The notes under the pieces: model-generated | Database searches by the model: none | Told to the model about the DNA's origin: nothing | What the model saw: the letters and a program-made list of their open reading frames with translations, nothing else | Source of the DNA: Methylorubrum rhodinum | GTDB taxonomy: Bacteria > Pseudomonadota > Alphaproteobacteria > Rhizobiales > Beijerinckiaceae | DNA: 64,000 nt | Direction: 5' to 3' | NCBI RefSeq assembly: GCF_014199935.1 | Contig: NZ_JACHOP010000005.1 | Location: 62,001-126,000, forward strand | Shown: piece by piece, positions 20,838 to 28,914 of the stretch | Numbering within the stretch: position 1 is the first letter of the stretch | How the letters are laid out: every line of letters begins with the position of its first letter | Position numbers and translations under genes: made by a program

Positions 20838-20946
20838 TCCCCTCCCCCTTGCGGGGAGGGGGAGGGGTGGGGGTGGTTCGGGAGGCACCGAAGCGGCCTC
20901 TCCTGAACCACCCCCACCTCCGGCTCCTCCCCGCAAGGGGGAGGAG
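20838..20946. repeat. Interspersed palindromic repeat family B, copy 1
   Basis: About 109 bases with nested inverted repeats: outer arms CCTCCCCCTTGCGGGGAGG and CCTCCCCGCAAGGGGGAGG, inner arms GGTGGGGGTGGTTC and GAACCACCCCCACC. It lies between yidC and engB inside one transcription unit. A second copy with the same arms and a different centre is at 52115-52227. Confidence 0.85.
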
Positions 20947-20957
20947 AGTAACCTGCG

Positions 20958-22808
20958 TCAGCTCTTGGCCGCGGCGCCCTTGTCGCGTTTGAACGTGCCC
21001 TTCAGGTTGTCCCATAACTCCACCTTCACGCCGTTGCGGCGCATGATGACGTATTGCTGGATCACCGAGAGGGTGTTGTTCCAGGCCCAGTAGATCACCA
21101 GACCGGCCGGGAACGAGCCGAGCATGAAGGTGAAGATGATCGGCATGAAGGCGAAGACCTGCGCCTGGACCGGGTCCGGCGGCGCGGGGTTCATCTTCAT
21201 CTGGACGAACATCGTGAAGCCCATGATCAGCGGCCACACGCCGAGATGGACGAAGTCGGGCGCCGCCCACGGAAGGGCGCCGAACAGGTTCAGGAGGCTC
21301 GTCGGATCGGGCGCGGCAAGGTCCTGAATCCAGCCGAAGAACGGCGCGTGCCGCATCTCGATGGTGATGAACAGCACCTTGTAGAGCGCAAAGAAGACCG
21401 GGATCTGGATCAGCACCGGCCAGCAGCCGGCGACCGGATTGATCTTCTCCTTCTTGTACAGCTCCATCATCGCCTGTTGCTGCTTCATCTTGTCGTCTTT
21501 GTACCGCTCCCGGATGGACATCATCTCGGGCTGCACGGCCTTCATCTTGGCCATGGAGACGTAGGAGCGGTTGGCGATCGGCAGGAAGAAGATCTTCAGG
21601 ATCAGGGTCACGAGCAGGATCGAAACACCGAAATTGCCCGCGAGGTGGAAGAAGAAGTCCAGCGCGCGGAACATCGGCTTGGTCAGGAACCAGAACCAGC
21701 CCCAGTCGATCATCGAGTCGAACTCGAGGATGTTCAGCTCGCGCTTGTACTCGTTGATCTGGTTGACCTCCTTGGCGCCCGCGAACAGGCGCTGCGTCGA
21801 GGCCGAGGAGGCGCCCGGCGCCACCGCGACGGCGTCGCCCCGCACGCTGGTCTGGTAGACCTTGGTGGCCCCGTCGGTGCGCTCGGTGAAGGCGCCGGTA
21901 TAGGGCTTGTCCTGCTCGGGGATCGCGGCGGCGGCCCAGTACTTGTCGGTGATGCCGACCCAGCCGCCGGTCACGTTCGACCACGCCTTGCCGTGGGTGC
22001 TGGCGCCGCCGTAGGCCGGCTCCTTGGCGATGGCGTCGTAGCTGTATTCCTGCAGGCGCTCGCCGCCGAGCCAGCCGATCAGGCCCTCGTGCAGCACGTA
22101 GTAGCCCTGGGTGACCGGCTTACCCCAGCGGGAGACGAGGCTGTAGGGATAGAGGGTGACGGCGTTGGCCGACTTGTTCTCGACCTCGTCGCGGACCGTG
22201 AACATGAACTTGTCGTCGACCGCGAGGATGCGCTTGAAGACGAGGCCCTGGCCGTTGTCCCAGGTCAGCGTCACCGGCTTGCCGGGCGCCAGCAGGTCGC
22301 CCTCGGCCTTCCACAGCGTGTCGGCGTTGGGCAGCGGGCCGGCATTCTGCCCCACCCAGCCGAACTCGGCGTAGTAGGGGTTCGGGCTGCCCGTGGGCGA
22401 GAGCAGGACGATGCGCGGGCTCTCGTCGCTGACGGTCTCGTGGTAGTTCTTCAGGCTCACGTCGTCGATGCGCGCGCCCTTGAGGGCCACCGAGCCGTAG
22501 AGCGCGGGCGTGTCGATGCGGATGCGGGCCGAGCGGGCCAGCGCGTCCTCGCGCGAGACCGGGCCGGCGGCGGGCGTCGGCAGGGTGCCGGGCACGGGCG
22601 CCGAGGGGCCGCCCTGCTGCGGGCTCGGACCGGGCACGCCGTCGGCGGGCGAGGTGCCGCCGGGCTGCTGCGTGGTCTGGCTCTGCGCCGCCGCCTGTTG
22701 CTGCCGTTGCTTCTCGGTCGCCGGGCCGGTCACGAAGTAGTGCCAGCCGAGCAGGACCACCAGAGACAAGGCGATCGCGACGAACATGTTCGTCTTGTCG
22801 TTACCCAT
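20958..22808 (-). CDS. yidC: Membrane protein insertase YidC
   Basis: A 616-residue YidC/Oxa1 insertase of the Gram-negative type. N-terminal membrane helix at about 8-25 ([18 protein letters not shown]), a Gln/Pro-rich linker, a large periplasmic P1 domain (about 75-360) and the conserved five-helix core (about 380-585, starting [18 protein letters not shown]). The C-terminus is basic ([10 protein letters not shown]), suiting ribosome contact. It inserts membrane proteins alone or with SecYEG. Its start overlaps the rnpA end by 8 bases, so the two are coupled. Confidence 0.96.
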   Translation of the reverse strand: MGNDKTNMFVAIALSLVVLLGWHYFVTGPATEKQRQQQAAAQSQTTQQPGGTSPADGVPGPSPQQGGPSAPVPGTLPTPAAGPVSREDALARSARIRIDTPALYGSVALKGARIDDVSLKNYHETVSDESPRIVLLSPTGSPNPYYAEFGWVGQNAGPLPNADTLWKAEGDLLAPGKPVTLTWDNGQGLVFKRILAVDDKFMFTVRDEVENKSANAVTLYPYSLVSRWGKPVTQGYYVLHEGLIGWLGGERLQEYSYDAIAKEPAYGGASTHGKAWSNVTGGWVGITDKYWAAAAIPEQDKPYTGAFTERTDGATKVYQTSVRGDAVAVAPGASSASTQRLFAGAKEVNQINEYKRELNILEFDSMIDWGWFWFLTKPMFRALDFFFHLAGNFGVSILLVTLILKIFFLPIANRSYVSMAKMKAVQPEMMSIRERYKDDKMKQQQAMMELYKKEKINPVAGCWPVLIQIPVFFALYKVLFITIEMRHAPFFGWIQDLAAPDPTSLLNLFGALPWAAPDFVHLGVWPLIMGFTMFVQMKMNPAPPDPVQAQVFAFMPIIFTFMLGSFPAGLVIYWAWNNTLSVIQQYVIMRRNGVKVELWDNLKGTFKRDKGAAAKS

Positions 22809-23322
22809 CGGTCGATCCGTCAGGCGCCATCGGTGCGGGAAGGGAGGAAGGCATAACAGAGGAAGGCTTGCCGGCAGGCCGATCCCGGCCGCGGCGGGGG
22901 CCGCGGGCCGGGTTCGGCCGGTCGGAGGATGGTTTGGGGCCCGGAGGCTTGGTCACCGTGCGCAGCGCTCGGCGCAGGTCCTCGACGAGGCTCTCGAACG
23001 GCGCGTCGATCGCCGGGCGGCGGGCGATCACGACCACGTCGGCCCCGATCTCGGGCGCGCCGTCGGCCGCAAGGGCGAGCGCGCTGCGCAGGCGGCGGCG
23101 AATCCGGTTGCGTTCGGTCGCATGGCCCACGCGCTTGGTGATGGTGAAGCCGAGGAACAGGCCCTCAGCGGGCGCGCCGTCGCGCTGCTCGTCCGGCTCG
23201 CGCAGACGCCCCTGGGCGCTCATGCGCTCGGTGTGGAAGCGCCGGCCCCCGGCCGCGGCCAGGAAGTCCGGGCGCCGCCGGAGTCGGCGGATCGTCGACA
23301 CGGGCGCTCCGAGGCCGGCCAT
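22801..23322 (-). CDS. rnpA: Ribonuclease P protein component
   Basis: A 173-residue RnpA, longer than the usual ~120 because of a Pro/Arg/Gly-rich tail (about 130-173). The RNA-binding signature [17 protein letters not shown] is at about 72-88. It helps the RNase P RNA cleave 5' leaders of tRNA precursors. It lies 51 bases downstream of rpmH and overlaps yidC by 8 bases, the classical rpmH-rnpA-yidC order. Confidence 0.93.
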   Translation of the reverse strand: MAGLGAPVSTIRRLRRRPDFLAAAGGRRFHTERMSAQGRLREPDEQRDGAPAEGLFLGFTITKRVGHATERNRIRRRLRSALALAADGAPEIGADVVVIARRPAIDAPFESLVEDLRRALRTVTKPPGPKPSSDRPNPARGPRRGRDRPAGKPSSVMPSSLPAPMAPDGSTDG

Positions 23323-23373
23323 GCCGAGGCAGGGCGGCGAAAGGGCACCGCCGAGGGGCGGCGCCGGATTCCG

Positions 23374-23508
23374 TCAGGCCGAGAGGCGCTTGCGGCCGTG
23401 CGCGCGGCGGGCGGCGATGACCTTGCGGCCACCGGCCGTCGCCATGCGGGCGCGGAAGCCGTGACGGCGCTTCCGGACGAGCTTGCTGGGCTGGTAGGTT
23501 CTCTTCAT
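23374..23508 (-). CDS. rpmH: 50S ribosomal protein L34
   Basis: A 44-residue very basic protein, [18 protein letters not shown] at the start and [13 protein letters not shown] at the end, matching L34 throughout. The ATG is at 23506-23508. It is first in the minus-strand run rpmH, rnpA, yidC, engB, DUF423. Its promoter should be in the 23509-23710 stretch. Confidence 0.97.
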   Translation of the reverse strand: MKRTYQPSKLVRKRRHGFRARMATAGGRKVIAARRAHGRKRLSA

Positions 23509-23714
23509 GGCGGGTCTCCGGCGGCCGAGGGGACGGCCCGGCGGCGCTTCACCAGCGCGCGAACCGGCCTTAAGCCTCGAAATGGGATCTGCAAACGCGA
23601 AGGGCGCCCGGACGGGGCGCCGCTTCGCAATGGCGCGGCTTATGGCGGAGGGGAGGGGCCAAGTCAATGATGGGGCTATCGGTCGCCGTCGTGCCCGCCG
23701 CTCATTAACGCCGC

Positions 23715-23827
23715 CGTCATTCCGGGGCCGTGCAGCGAAACCCGGAATCCACCCGCGATGCGCGGCCTCATGCGGCGTCGAGGCCCGTCGTGGATTCCGG
23801 GTTCGCCTCCGGCGCCCCGGAATGACG
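23715..23827. repeat. Interspersed palindromic repeat family C, full copy
   Basis: Outer arms CGTCATTCCGGGG and CCCCGGAATGACG, inner arms CCCGGAATCCA and TGGATTCCGGG, with a variable GC-rich centre. It lies in the gap upstream of rpmH. Half copies with the same arm are at 43965-44000 and 57163-57200. Confidence 0.75.
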
Positions 23828-23888
23828 GGCGTTCGTGAGAGGACGGCGCTGCGCTTAACCGCCCGTTAACCTTTCCAGGGTACGAAGG

Positions 23889-23991
23889 AGCACATCCAGA
23901 TTGTCTGGATCCTGAGTGGGTCTTCTGTCCACTCTGTTTGATGCCTCCCTGTAGACTCGCGACAAGCCGCTCTTCGGAGCGGCTTTTTTTT
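23889..23991 (+). ncRNA. Candidate small RNA with three hairpins and a terminator
   Basis: In a 654-base gene-free stretch, three stems follow each other: ATCCAGA/TCTGGAT with loop TTG (23894-23910), GAGTGG/CCACTC with a nine-base loop (23914-23934), and AAGCCGCTC/GAGCGGCTT with a TTCG loop (23964-23985) running into eight T residues. Between the second and third stems is an unpaired CU-rich stretch, GATGCCTCCCTGT, complementary to a Shine-Dalgarno sequence. This is the layout of a trans-acting, Hfq-type small RNA. No protein gene ends just upstream that would need the terminator. The 5' end is estimated; I could not assign a promoter. Confidence 0.6.
23964..23991 (+). terminator. Strong intrinsic terminator of the candidate small RNA
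   Basis: Nine perfect base pairs, a TTCG tetraloop and an uninterrupted run of T residues. Unusually clean for this GC-rich genome. Confidence 0.9.
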
Positions 23992-24162
23992 CGCCCCGGC
24001 GCCGCCGTCGGCTCGCCGCGCCCGGCCCGCGCCGTTAACCTTAAAAGATCGTGAAGCCCCTTCCGCGGCCCGATCGGCGCTACACTTGCCCCCGTCACCG
24101 CAGCCGCACCGAACCCGTCCCGCTTCGGGACGAAACGAGCGCCGCGCGGCACAGGAGGCAGG

Positions 24163-24696
24163 ATGACCGAGTTCGACGTGACGTTCCGGGACGAGCGCCA
24201 TTGGGTGAGCTTCGGCGAGTCCTACGTGGCGTCGGAGGGGTTCCGCACCCTGTTCCGCGAGGGGATGCTGCTGGTCGAGGAGACCGCGGCCTATCTCGAC
24301 GGCGAGGGCCGGACCGAATCGCGGCTGATTTCCCGGGACGCGACGCTGGCCTATGCCAGCGAGAGCATGCGGCTCACCACCCGCCTGATGCAGATCGCGT
24401 CCTGGCTCCTCGTGCAGCGGGCGGTGTCGGAAGGCGAACTGACCCTCGGGCAGGCCCAGGAAGAGAAGACCCGGGTGAAGCTCAACGAGACCGAGCGGGT
24501 GCCGGCCGAATCGACCGAGGCCTTCGCCGCCCTGCCGCTGCGGCTCCAGGATCTCGTGCGCCGCTCGCGCCGGCTCCACGCCCGCATCCTGCATCTCGAC
24601 CGGTTGATCAGCGAGGATCGCCCTGCGCCGGTGCCGCTGGAGAGCCCGGTGACGGCCCAGTTCGGGCGGCTTCAGGCGGCGTTCGGGGGCAAATAG
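24163..24696 (+). CDS. rcdA: RcdA / DUF1465 family protein
   Basis: A 177-residue, mostly helical cytoplasmic protein of the DUF1465 family, which includes Caulobacter RcdA. There RcdA is a ClpXP adaptor that works with CpdR and PopA to time degradation of CtrA and other cell-cycle regulators. The match rests on overall length and on SFGESYVASEGFRTLFREGM and LQDLVRRSRRLHARILHLD. The ATG follows AGGAGGCAGG. It converges with rpmE across a bidirectional terminator. Assignment of the adaptor role to this species is inference. Confidence 0.7.
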   Translation: MTEFDVTFRDERHWVSFGESYVASEGFRTLFREGMLLVEETAAYLDGEGRTESRLISRDATLAYASESMRLTTRLMQIASWLLVQRAVSEGELTLGQAQEEKTRVKLNETERVPAESTEAFAALPLRLQDLVRRSRRLHARILHLDRLISEDRPAPVPLESPVTAQFGRLQAAFGGK

Positions 24697-24723
24697 CCCT
24701 CGTCGTCGTCGATCCGGAAACGA

Positions 24724-24752
24724 AAACGGCGCCGCAAGCGGCGCCGTTTCAA
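24724..24752. terminator. Bidirectional terminator between rcdA and rpmE
   Basis: A 12-base-pair perfect stem, AAACGGCGCCGC with GCGGCGCCGTTT, loop AA. Flanking A and T tracts allow it to act for both converging genes. Confidence 0.85.
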
Positions 24753-24783
24753 CGAATCGGGCCAGCGCCCGAATCCCAGAAGA

Positions 24784-25038
24784 TCACTTCTTGGCGAAGC
24801 CGAGGCCGGCGAAGCGGGTGTTGAAGCGCGACACGCGGCCGCCTCGATCGAGCATCTTCTGCTCGCCGCCGGTCCAGGCCGGGTGCGTGGTCGGGTCGAT
24901 GTCGAGGTTGAGGACGTCGCCTTCCTTGCCGTAGGTGGAGCGGGTCCGGTACTCGGTGCCGTCGGTCATCACGACCTTGATGAAGTGGTAGTCGGGGTGC
25001 TCGGTCCCCTTGGCCTTGTCGGCCGCATTCTTTGCCAT
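24784..25038 (-). CDS. rpmE: 50S ribosomal protein L31
   Basis: An 84-residue L31 with [17 protein letters not shown] and [16 protein letters not shown], then HPAWTGG, all characteristic. It has no Cys, so it lacks the CxxC zinc site of E. coli RpmE; this is common in alphaproteobacteria. The ATG at 25036-25038 is the best start. Confidence 0.95.
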   Translation of the reverse strand: MAKNAADKAKGTEHPDYHFIKVVMTDGTEYRTRSTYGKEGDVLNLDIDPTTHPAWTGGEQKMLDRGGRVSRFNTRFAGLGFAKK

Positions 25039-25372
25039 GACGCATTCCTGAGGTAGCAACCCGACCGGCCACGCCGCCGTGAAACCGGCCTAGGGCAAAA
25101 GATCGCGCGCATTCGGTTGAGGGCGCGCCTATACCTCAGCGTCCAGGGCCGGACAAGAGAGCCGAGAACACGGGTATCGTCCGATCCGAGGAATTGTGCC
25201 GTATGACCGGGCGCGAAGAGCGCCCCGCGAAGCGGCCTCGGCTCGGCCGAGGCGTCTAGCGGAGCGAAAGCCTAAGCCCGCGGAGGCGGGCGCCGGCGAC
25301 TGAGGCTATAAGGAAGGAAAGGGATCGTCGCGGGAGCGAGGATCCCAGGGGAAGAAACGATGACGAGGAACG
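25039..25372. other. Gene-free gap upstream of the ABC exporter
   Basis: A 334-base gap between divergent rpmE and the exporter gene. It holds one repeat of family E (25205-25305). I see no RNA gene or clear promoter hexamers. Confidence 0.6.
25205..25305. repeat. Interspersed repeat family E, copy 2
   Basis: Begins GACCGGGCGCGAAG and ends GCCTAAG, CCCGCGGAGGCGGG, CGCCGGCG, CTGAGG, the same series as 5065-5120, but with about 40 extra bases containing their own hairpin (GCCTCGGCTCGGCCGAGGC) between the two parts. Confidence 0.55.
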
Positions 25373-27220
25373 ATGGCCCGCGCGCGTGAGGGGATGTCCG
25401 GAGCCGCGGACGCGACTGCCCGAGGGAAGGCGCCGCTCGGCGCGCTGAGGCCCCTGGTTCCGTTCGCCGCCCGCTACCGCGGCCGCATCCTGGCGGCGCT
25501 GATCTCGCTGATCGCGGCGTCGGGCGCGACGCTGGTGGTGCCCGTGGCGATCCGGCGGGTGATCGATCACGGCTTCTCGCCGGAGGGTCAGGCCTTCATC
25601 AACTCCTACTTCATCGCCCTGCTCGGGGTGGTGGCGGTGCTCGCGGTGTCGAGCGCGGGCCGCTATTACTCCGTCGTCACGCTCGGCGAGCGGGTCGTCG
25701 CCGACCTGCGCTCGGCGGTCTTTGCGCGATTGACCAGCCTCGATCCGACCTTCTTCGACAAGTCCCAATCCGGCGAGATCGTCTCGCGGCTCACCGCCGA
25801 CGCCACCCAGGTCAAGGCGGTGTTCGGCGTCTCGATCTCGATCCTCTTGCGCAACCTGTTCCTATTCGTCGGCGCCGTCGTCATGATGGTGTGGACGAGC
25901 CCCGGCCTGTCGATCCTCGTGCTGGCCGCGATCCCGCTCATCGTCTTTCCGCTGATCGTCTCGGGCCGCGGCGTGCGCCGCCGCTCGCGCGCCGCGCAGG
26001 ACCGGCTGGCCGACGCCTCGGCCTATGCCGCGGAAGCGGTCGGCGCGATCCGCACGATGCAGGCCTTTGGCATGGGCCGCACCACCGCCGAGCGCTTCGC
26101 TGCGGCCTCCGAGAACGCCTACGGCGCGGCCCGCGCCTCGATCACGGCCCGCGCCCTGCTGACCGGCGTGGCGATCTTCCTCATCTCGGCCTCGGTCGTC
26201 GGCGTGATGTGGTACGGCGCCAAGGAGGTGCTCGCGGGCACCACCTCCGCCGGCCAGCTCTCGCAATTCGTGCTCTACGCGGTGTTCGGCGCGAGCGCGC
26301 TCGGCCAGCTCTCGGAGGTCTACGGCGAACTCGCCCAGGCCGCGGGCGCCGCCGAGCGCCTCGGCGAGATTTTGGCGACCGAGCCGGTGATCCAGTCTCC
26401 GGCGAACCCGGTTCCGCTGCCGAGCCCGGCCCGCGGGGCCATTGCCTTCGAGAACGTGCGCTTCCGCTACCCGACGCGCCCAGAACACGCCGCGCTCGAC
26501 GGCGTCTCCTTCGCGGTGGCGCCGGGCGAGCGGGTGGCTTTGGTCGGGCCTTCGGGGGCCGGCAAGACCACGGTCCTGCAATTGCTGCTGCGCTTCTACG
26601 ATCCGGACGAGGGCGCGGTGCGCCTCGACGGCGTGAGCCTGCCCCATGCCGACCTCGACCCGTTGCGCGCCCGCCTGTCGCTGGTGCCGCAGGACCCGGT
26701 GGTCTTTTCCGGCACGGTCTCGGAGAACATCCGCTACGGCCGGCCCGAGGCCAGCGACGCGCAGGTCGAGGAGGCGGCCCGCCTCGCCAACGCGGACGGG
26801 TTCATCCGCGCCCTGCCGCAGGGCTACGCGACGCTGCTGGGCGAGCGCGGCACGACGCTCTCCGGCGGCCAGCGCCAGCGCGTCGCCATCGCCCGCGCGA
26901 TCCTCAAGGACGCCCCCGTGCTGCTCCTCGACGAGGCGACCTCGGCGCTCGACGCCGAGAGCGAGCGCGCGGTCCAGACCGCCCTCGACCGGCTGATGCA
27001 GGGGCGCACCACGCTCGTCATCGCCCATCGCCTCGCCACGATCCGCGCGGCCAACCGCATCCTCGTGTTCGACGGCGGCCGCATCGTCGAGGAGGGCACG
27101 CACGAGAGCCTGCTGGCGGAAGGCCGGCTCTACGCGCAGCTCGCGAGTCTGCAATTCACCGACGCCTTCGACGAGAGCGCGCGCTCCCGCGATCCCGGCC
27201 CGAAAGTCGCGGCGGAGTAG
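25373..27220 (+). CDS. ABC exporter, fused membrane and ATPase domains
   Basis: A 615-residue half-transporter of the MsbA/BmrA class that should work as a dimer. Six membrane helices lie in about 30-330; the ATPase domain (about 350-600) has Walker [10 protein letters not shown], signature [14 protein letters not shown], Walker [13 protein letters not shown] and the H-loop IAHR. A lipid A, lipid or drug could be the substrate; sequence alone does not say. The next gene starts 16 bases downstream, so they may be co-transcribed. Confidence 0.9.
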   Translation: MARAREGMSGAADATARGKAPLGALRPLVPFAARYRGRILAALISLIAASGATLVVPVAIRRVIDHGFSPEGQAFINSYFIALLGVVAVLAVSSAGRYYSVVTLGERVVADLRSAVFARLTSLDPTFFDKSQSGEIVSRLTADATQVKAVFGVSISILLRNLFLFVGAVVMMVWTSPGLSILVLAAIPLIVFPLIVSGRGVRRRSRAAQDRLADASAYAAEAVGAIRTMQAFGMGRTTAERFAAASENAYGAARASITARALLTGVAIFLISASVVGVMWYGAKEVLAGTTSAGQLSQFVLYAVFGASALGQLSEVYGELAQAAGAAERLGEILATEPVIQSPANPVPLPSPARGAIAFENVRFRYPTRPEHAALDGVSFAVAPGERVALVGPSGAGKTTVLQLLLRFYDPDEGAVRLDGVSLPHADLDPLRARLSLVPQDPVVFSGTVSENIRYGRPEASDAQVEEAARLANADGFIRALPQGYATLLGERGTTLSGGQRQRVAIARAILKDAPVLLLDEATSALDAESERAVQTALDRLMQGRTTLVIAHRLATIRAANRILVFDGGRIVEEGTHESLLAEGRLYAQLASLQFTDAFDESARSRDPGPKVAAE

Positions 27221-27236
27221 GCCGGGAGCAGGCGCC

Positions 27237-28253
27237 TTGGACCTCACCCGCTTCCCCCGCGCGGCGCTCACCGACGGCCCGACGCCGATCCGCTCGCTCG
27301 ACCGGCTCTCGACCCATCTCGGGGGAGAACTGAACGGCGTGCGCCTGTTCGTGAAGCGGGACGATGTCGGCCCCGTGGGCGGGGGCGGCAACAAGTTGCG
27401 CAAGCTGGAATTCCTGCTCGGCCAAGCGCTGGCGGAGCGCGCCGACACGGTGATCACCGTCGGCGCCCTGCAATCGAACCATGCCCGCCTCACCGCGGCG
27501 GCGGCCGCCCGCCTCGGGCTCGCCTGCGAGCTGTTCCTCACCCGCAGCGTCCCGCGCGACGACTCCGACTACACCGGCAACGGCAACCGCCTGCTGCACG
27601 AACTCTTCGGCGCCCGCGTCCACCTCCTGCCGGGGGAGGCCGATTCGCTTGGATACGCCGAGGCGCGGGCAAAAACCCTGCGCGGGGAGGGCCGGCGCGT
27701 CTGCGTCTTCCCCTCCGGCGGATCGAGCCCGCTCGGCTGCCTCGGCTACGCCGCCTGCGCCGCCGAGATCGCCGAGCAGGCCGCCGTGCTGAGCCTCGAC
27801 TTCGCCCGCGTCGTCGTCCCCAACGGCAGCGCCGGCACCCATGCCGGCCTCGCCGCCGGCTTTTGGGCGATGGGGCACGATCCCCGGCGCGTCCTGTCCT
27901 ACACCGTGCTCGCCCCGCCGGATGAGGCTGAAGCCGCGACCCTCGCGCGAGCCCGCGACACCGTCGCGCTGATCGACCCGACCCTGGCCTTCCCCGACGA
28001 CGGCATCGCCCTCGACGGCGCCCACCGCGGCCCCGGCTACGGCATCCCGACGGAGGGCATGCGGGAGGCCGTGCGGCTGATGGCCCGCACCGAAGGGCTG
28101 CTGCTCGACCCGGTCTACAGCGGCAAGGCCTTTGCCGGCCTGCTGCACGACGTGCGCGCGGGAGCCTATCCGGCGGGGGCGGCTTTGCTGTTCGTGATGA
28201 CCGGTGGGGTGCCGGGGTTGTTTGCGTATCGGGGGGCGATTGCCGGGGGGTGA
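27237..28253 (+). CDS. PLP-dependent D-cysteine desulfhydrase/ACC deaminase-like enzyme
   Basis: A 338-residue fold-type II PLP enzyme. The PLP lysine is in GGNKLRKLE near residue 52, and SNHARLTAAAAARLG near 80 is the next conserved block; FPSGGSSPLGCLGY binds the PLP phosphate. Relatives include D-cysteine desulfhydrase, L-cysteate sulpho-lyase and ACC deaminase; the residues visible do not settle which. The start appears to be a TTG at 27237 preceded by GGGAGC. It ends 30 bases before a family A repeat. Confidence 0.8.
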   Translation: MDLTRFPRAALTDGPTPIRSLDRLSTHLGGELNGVRLFVKRDDVGPVGGGGNKLRKLEFLLGQALAERADTVITVGALQSNHARLTAAAAARLGLACELFLTRSVPRDDSDYTGNGNRLLHELFGARVHLLPGEADSLGYAEARAKTLRGEGRRVCVFPSGGSSPLGCLGYAACAAEIAEQAAVLSLDFARVVVPNGSAGTHAGLAAGFWAMGHDPRRVLSYTVLAPPDEAEAATLARARDTVALIDPTLAFPDDGIALDGAHRGPGYGIPTEGMREAVRLMARTEGLLLDPVYSGKAFAGLLHDVRAGAYPAGAALLFVMTGGVPGLFAYRGAIAGG

Positions 28254-28282
28254 GGGTTTGGGACTGCGCTCCCACCCATCCC

Positions 28283-28396
28283 CCTCATCCTGAGGTGGCG
28301 CCGCGCAGCGGCGCCCTCGAAGGAGGGTTCCAGGGATCAACGAGACTTCTGGAGCCCTCCTTCGAGGCCCGCCGAGGCGGGCACCTCAGGATGAGG
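28283..28396. repeat. Palindromic repeat family A, copy 1
   Basis: About 114 bases. Outer arms CCTCATCCTGAGG and CCTCAGGATGAGG; inner arms CCTCGAAGGAGGG and CCCTCCTTCGAGG; two short variable hairpins between arms (here GGCGCCGC and GCCCGCCGAGGCGGGC). It contains the 3' end of the GIY-YIG gene. Other full copies are at 28774-28883 and 48244-48354. Confidence 0.9.
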
Positions 28397-28726
28397 CATT
28401 TGGGTTGGACGAGAGAGGGATGGGTCGGCCGCCCGTTGTGCGCCGAGCCGCTTGGCCGCCGCCTGCAACCCGTCCCAATCGCCGCGGATCAGCGCTTCCT
28501 TCTTCGCCCGGCTCCATCCCTTCAGCCGTCGCTCGCAGGCAACCGCCTCGTCGAAGCGCTCGAACGGCTCCGACCAGACGAGCATAACCGGGCGACGCGA
28601 GCTGGTATAGCCGGCAAAGGTGCCGGCCTGATGCTCGCCGACCCGTTTCTCCAAGGACTCCCCGCGTGACGAGCCGACGTAATAGCTGCCGTCGGCGCAG
28701 CGAAGCATGTAGACGAAGGCAGGCAT
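28337..28726 (-). CDS. Small GIY-YIG nuclease with repeat-derived tail
   Basis: A 129-residue protein. Residues 3-95 form a compact GIY-YIG domain of the UPF0213/YhbQ type: VYMLRCADGSYYVGSS carries the GIY-YIG residues, followed by TSSRRPVMLVW, a Glu-containing ACERRLKGWSRAKKEAL helix and the domain end. About the last 19 residues (PHPEVPASAGLEGGLQKSR) and the stop codon are encoded by a family A palindromic repeat. The gene is flanked on its upstream side by another copy of the same repeat. The small GIY-YIG domain is a single-strand/structured-DNA nuclease elsewhere. Its biological job here is unknown. Confidence 0.85.
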   Translation of the reverse strand: MPAFVYMLRCADGSYYVGSSRGESLEKRVGEHQAGTFAGYTSSRRPVMLVWSEPFERFDEAVACERRLKGWSRAKKEALIRGDWDGLQAAAKRLGAQRAADPSLSRPTQMPHPEVPASAGLEGGLQKSR

Positions 28727-28773
28727 GGGTCGTGCGGCGACTCGATGGTGATCCGCGTCATCCTACCAAACTC

Positions 28774-28883
28774 CCTCATCCTGAGGTGCTGAGCGTCAGC
28801 TCAGCCTCGAAGGAGGGCTCCAGGGATCGCGCGATACGCTGGAGCCCTCCTTCGAGGCTGCTTCGCAGCACCTCAGGATGAGG
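28774..28883. repeat. Palindromic repeat family A, copy 2
   Basis: Same outer and inner arms as copy 1; the variable hairpins are GTGCTGAGCGTCAGCTCAGC and GCTGCTTCGCAGC. It ends 32 bases before the polA stop codon and lies just upstream of the GIY-YIG gene. Confidence 0.9.
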
Positions 28884-28914
28884 GGGGTGGTTGGGATGAA
28901 GGAAGGCGACGCCC

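Noticed and set aside
28283..28883. Closely spaced repeats as a CRISPR array
   Set aside because: Only two long palindromic units separated by a gene; no short direct repeats with regular spacers and no cas genes in the window.
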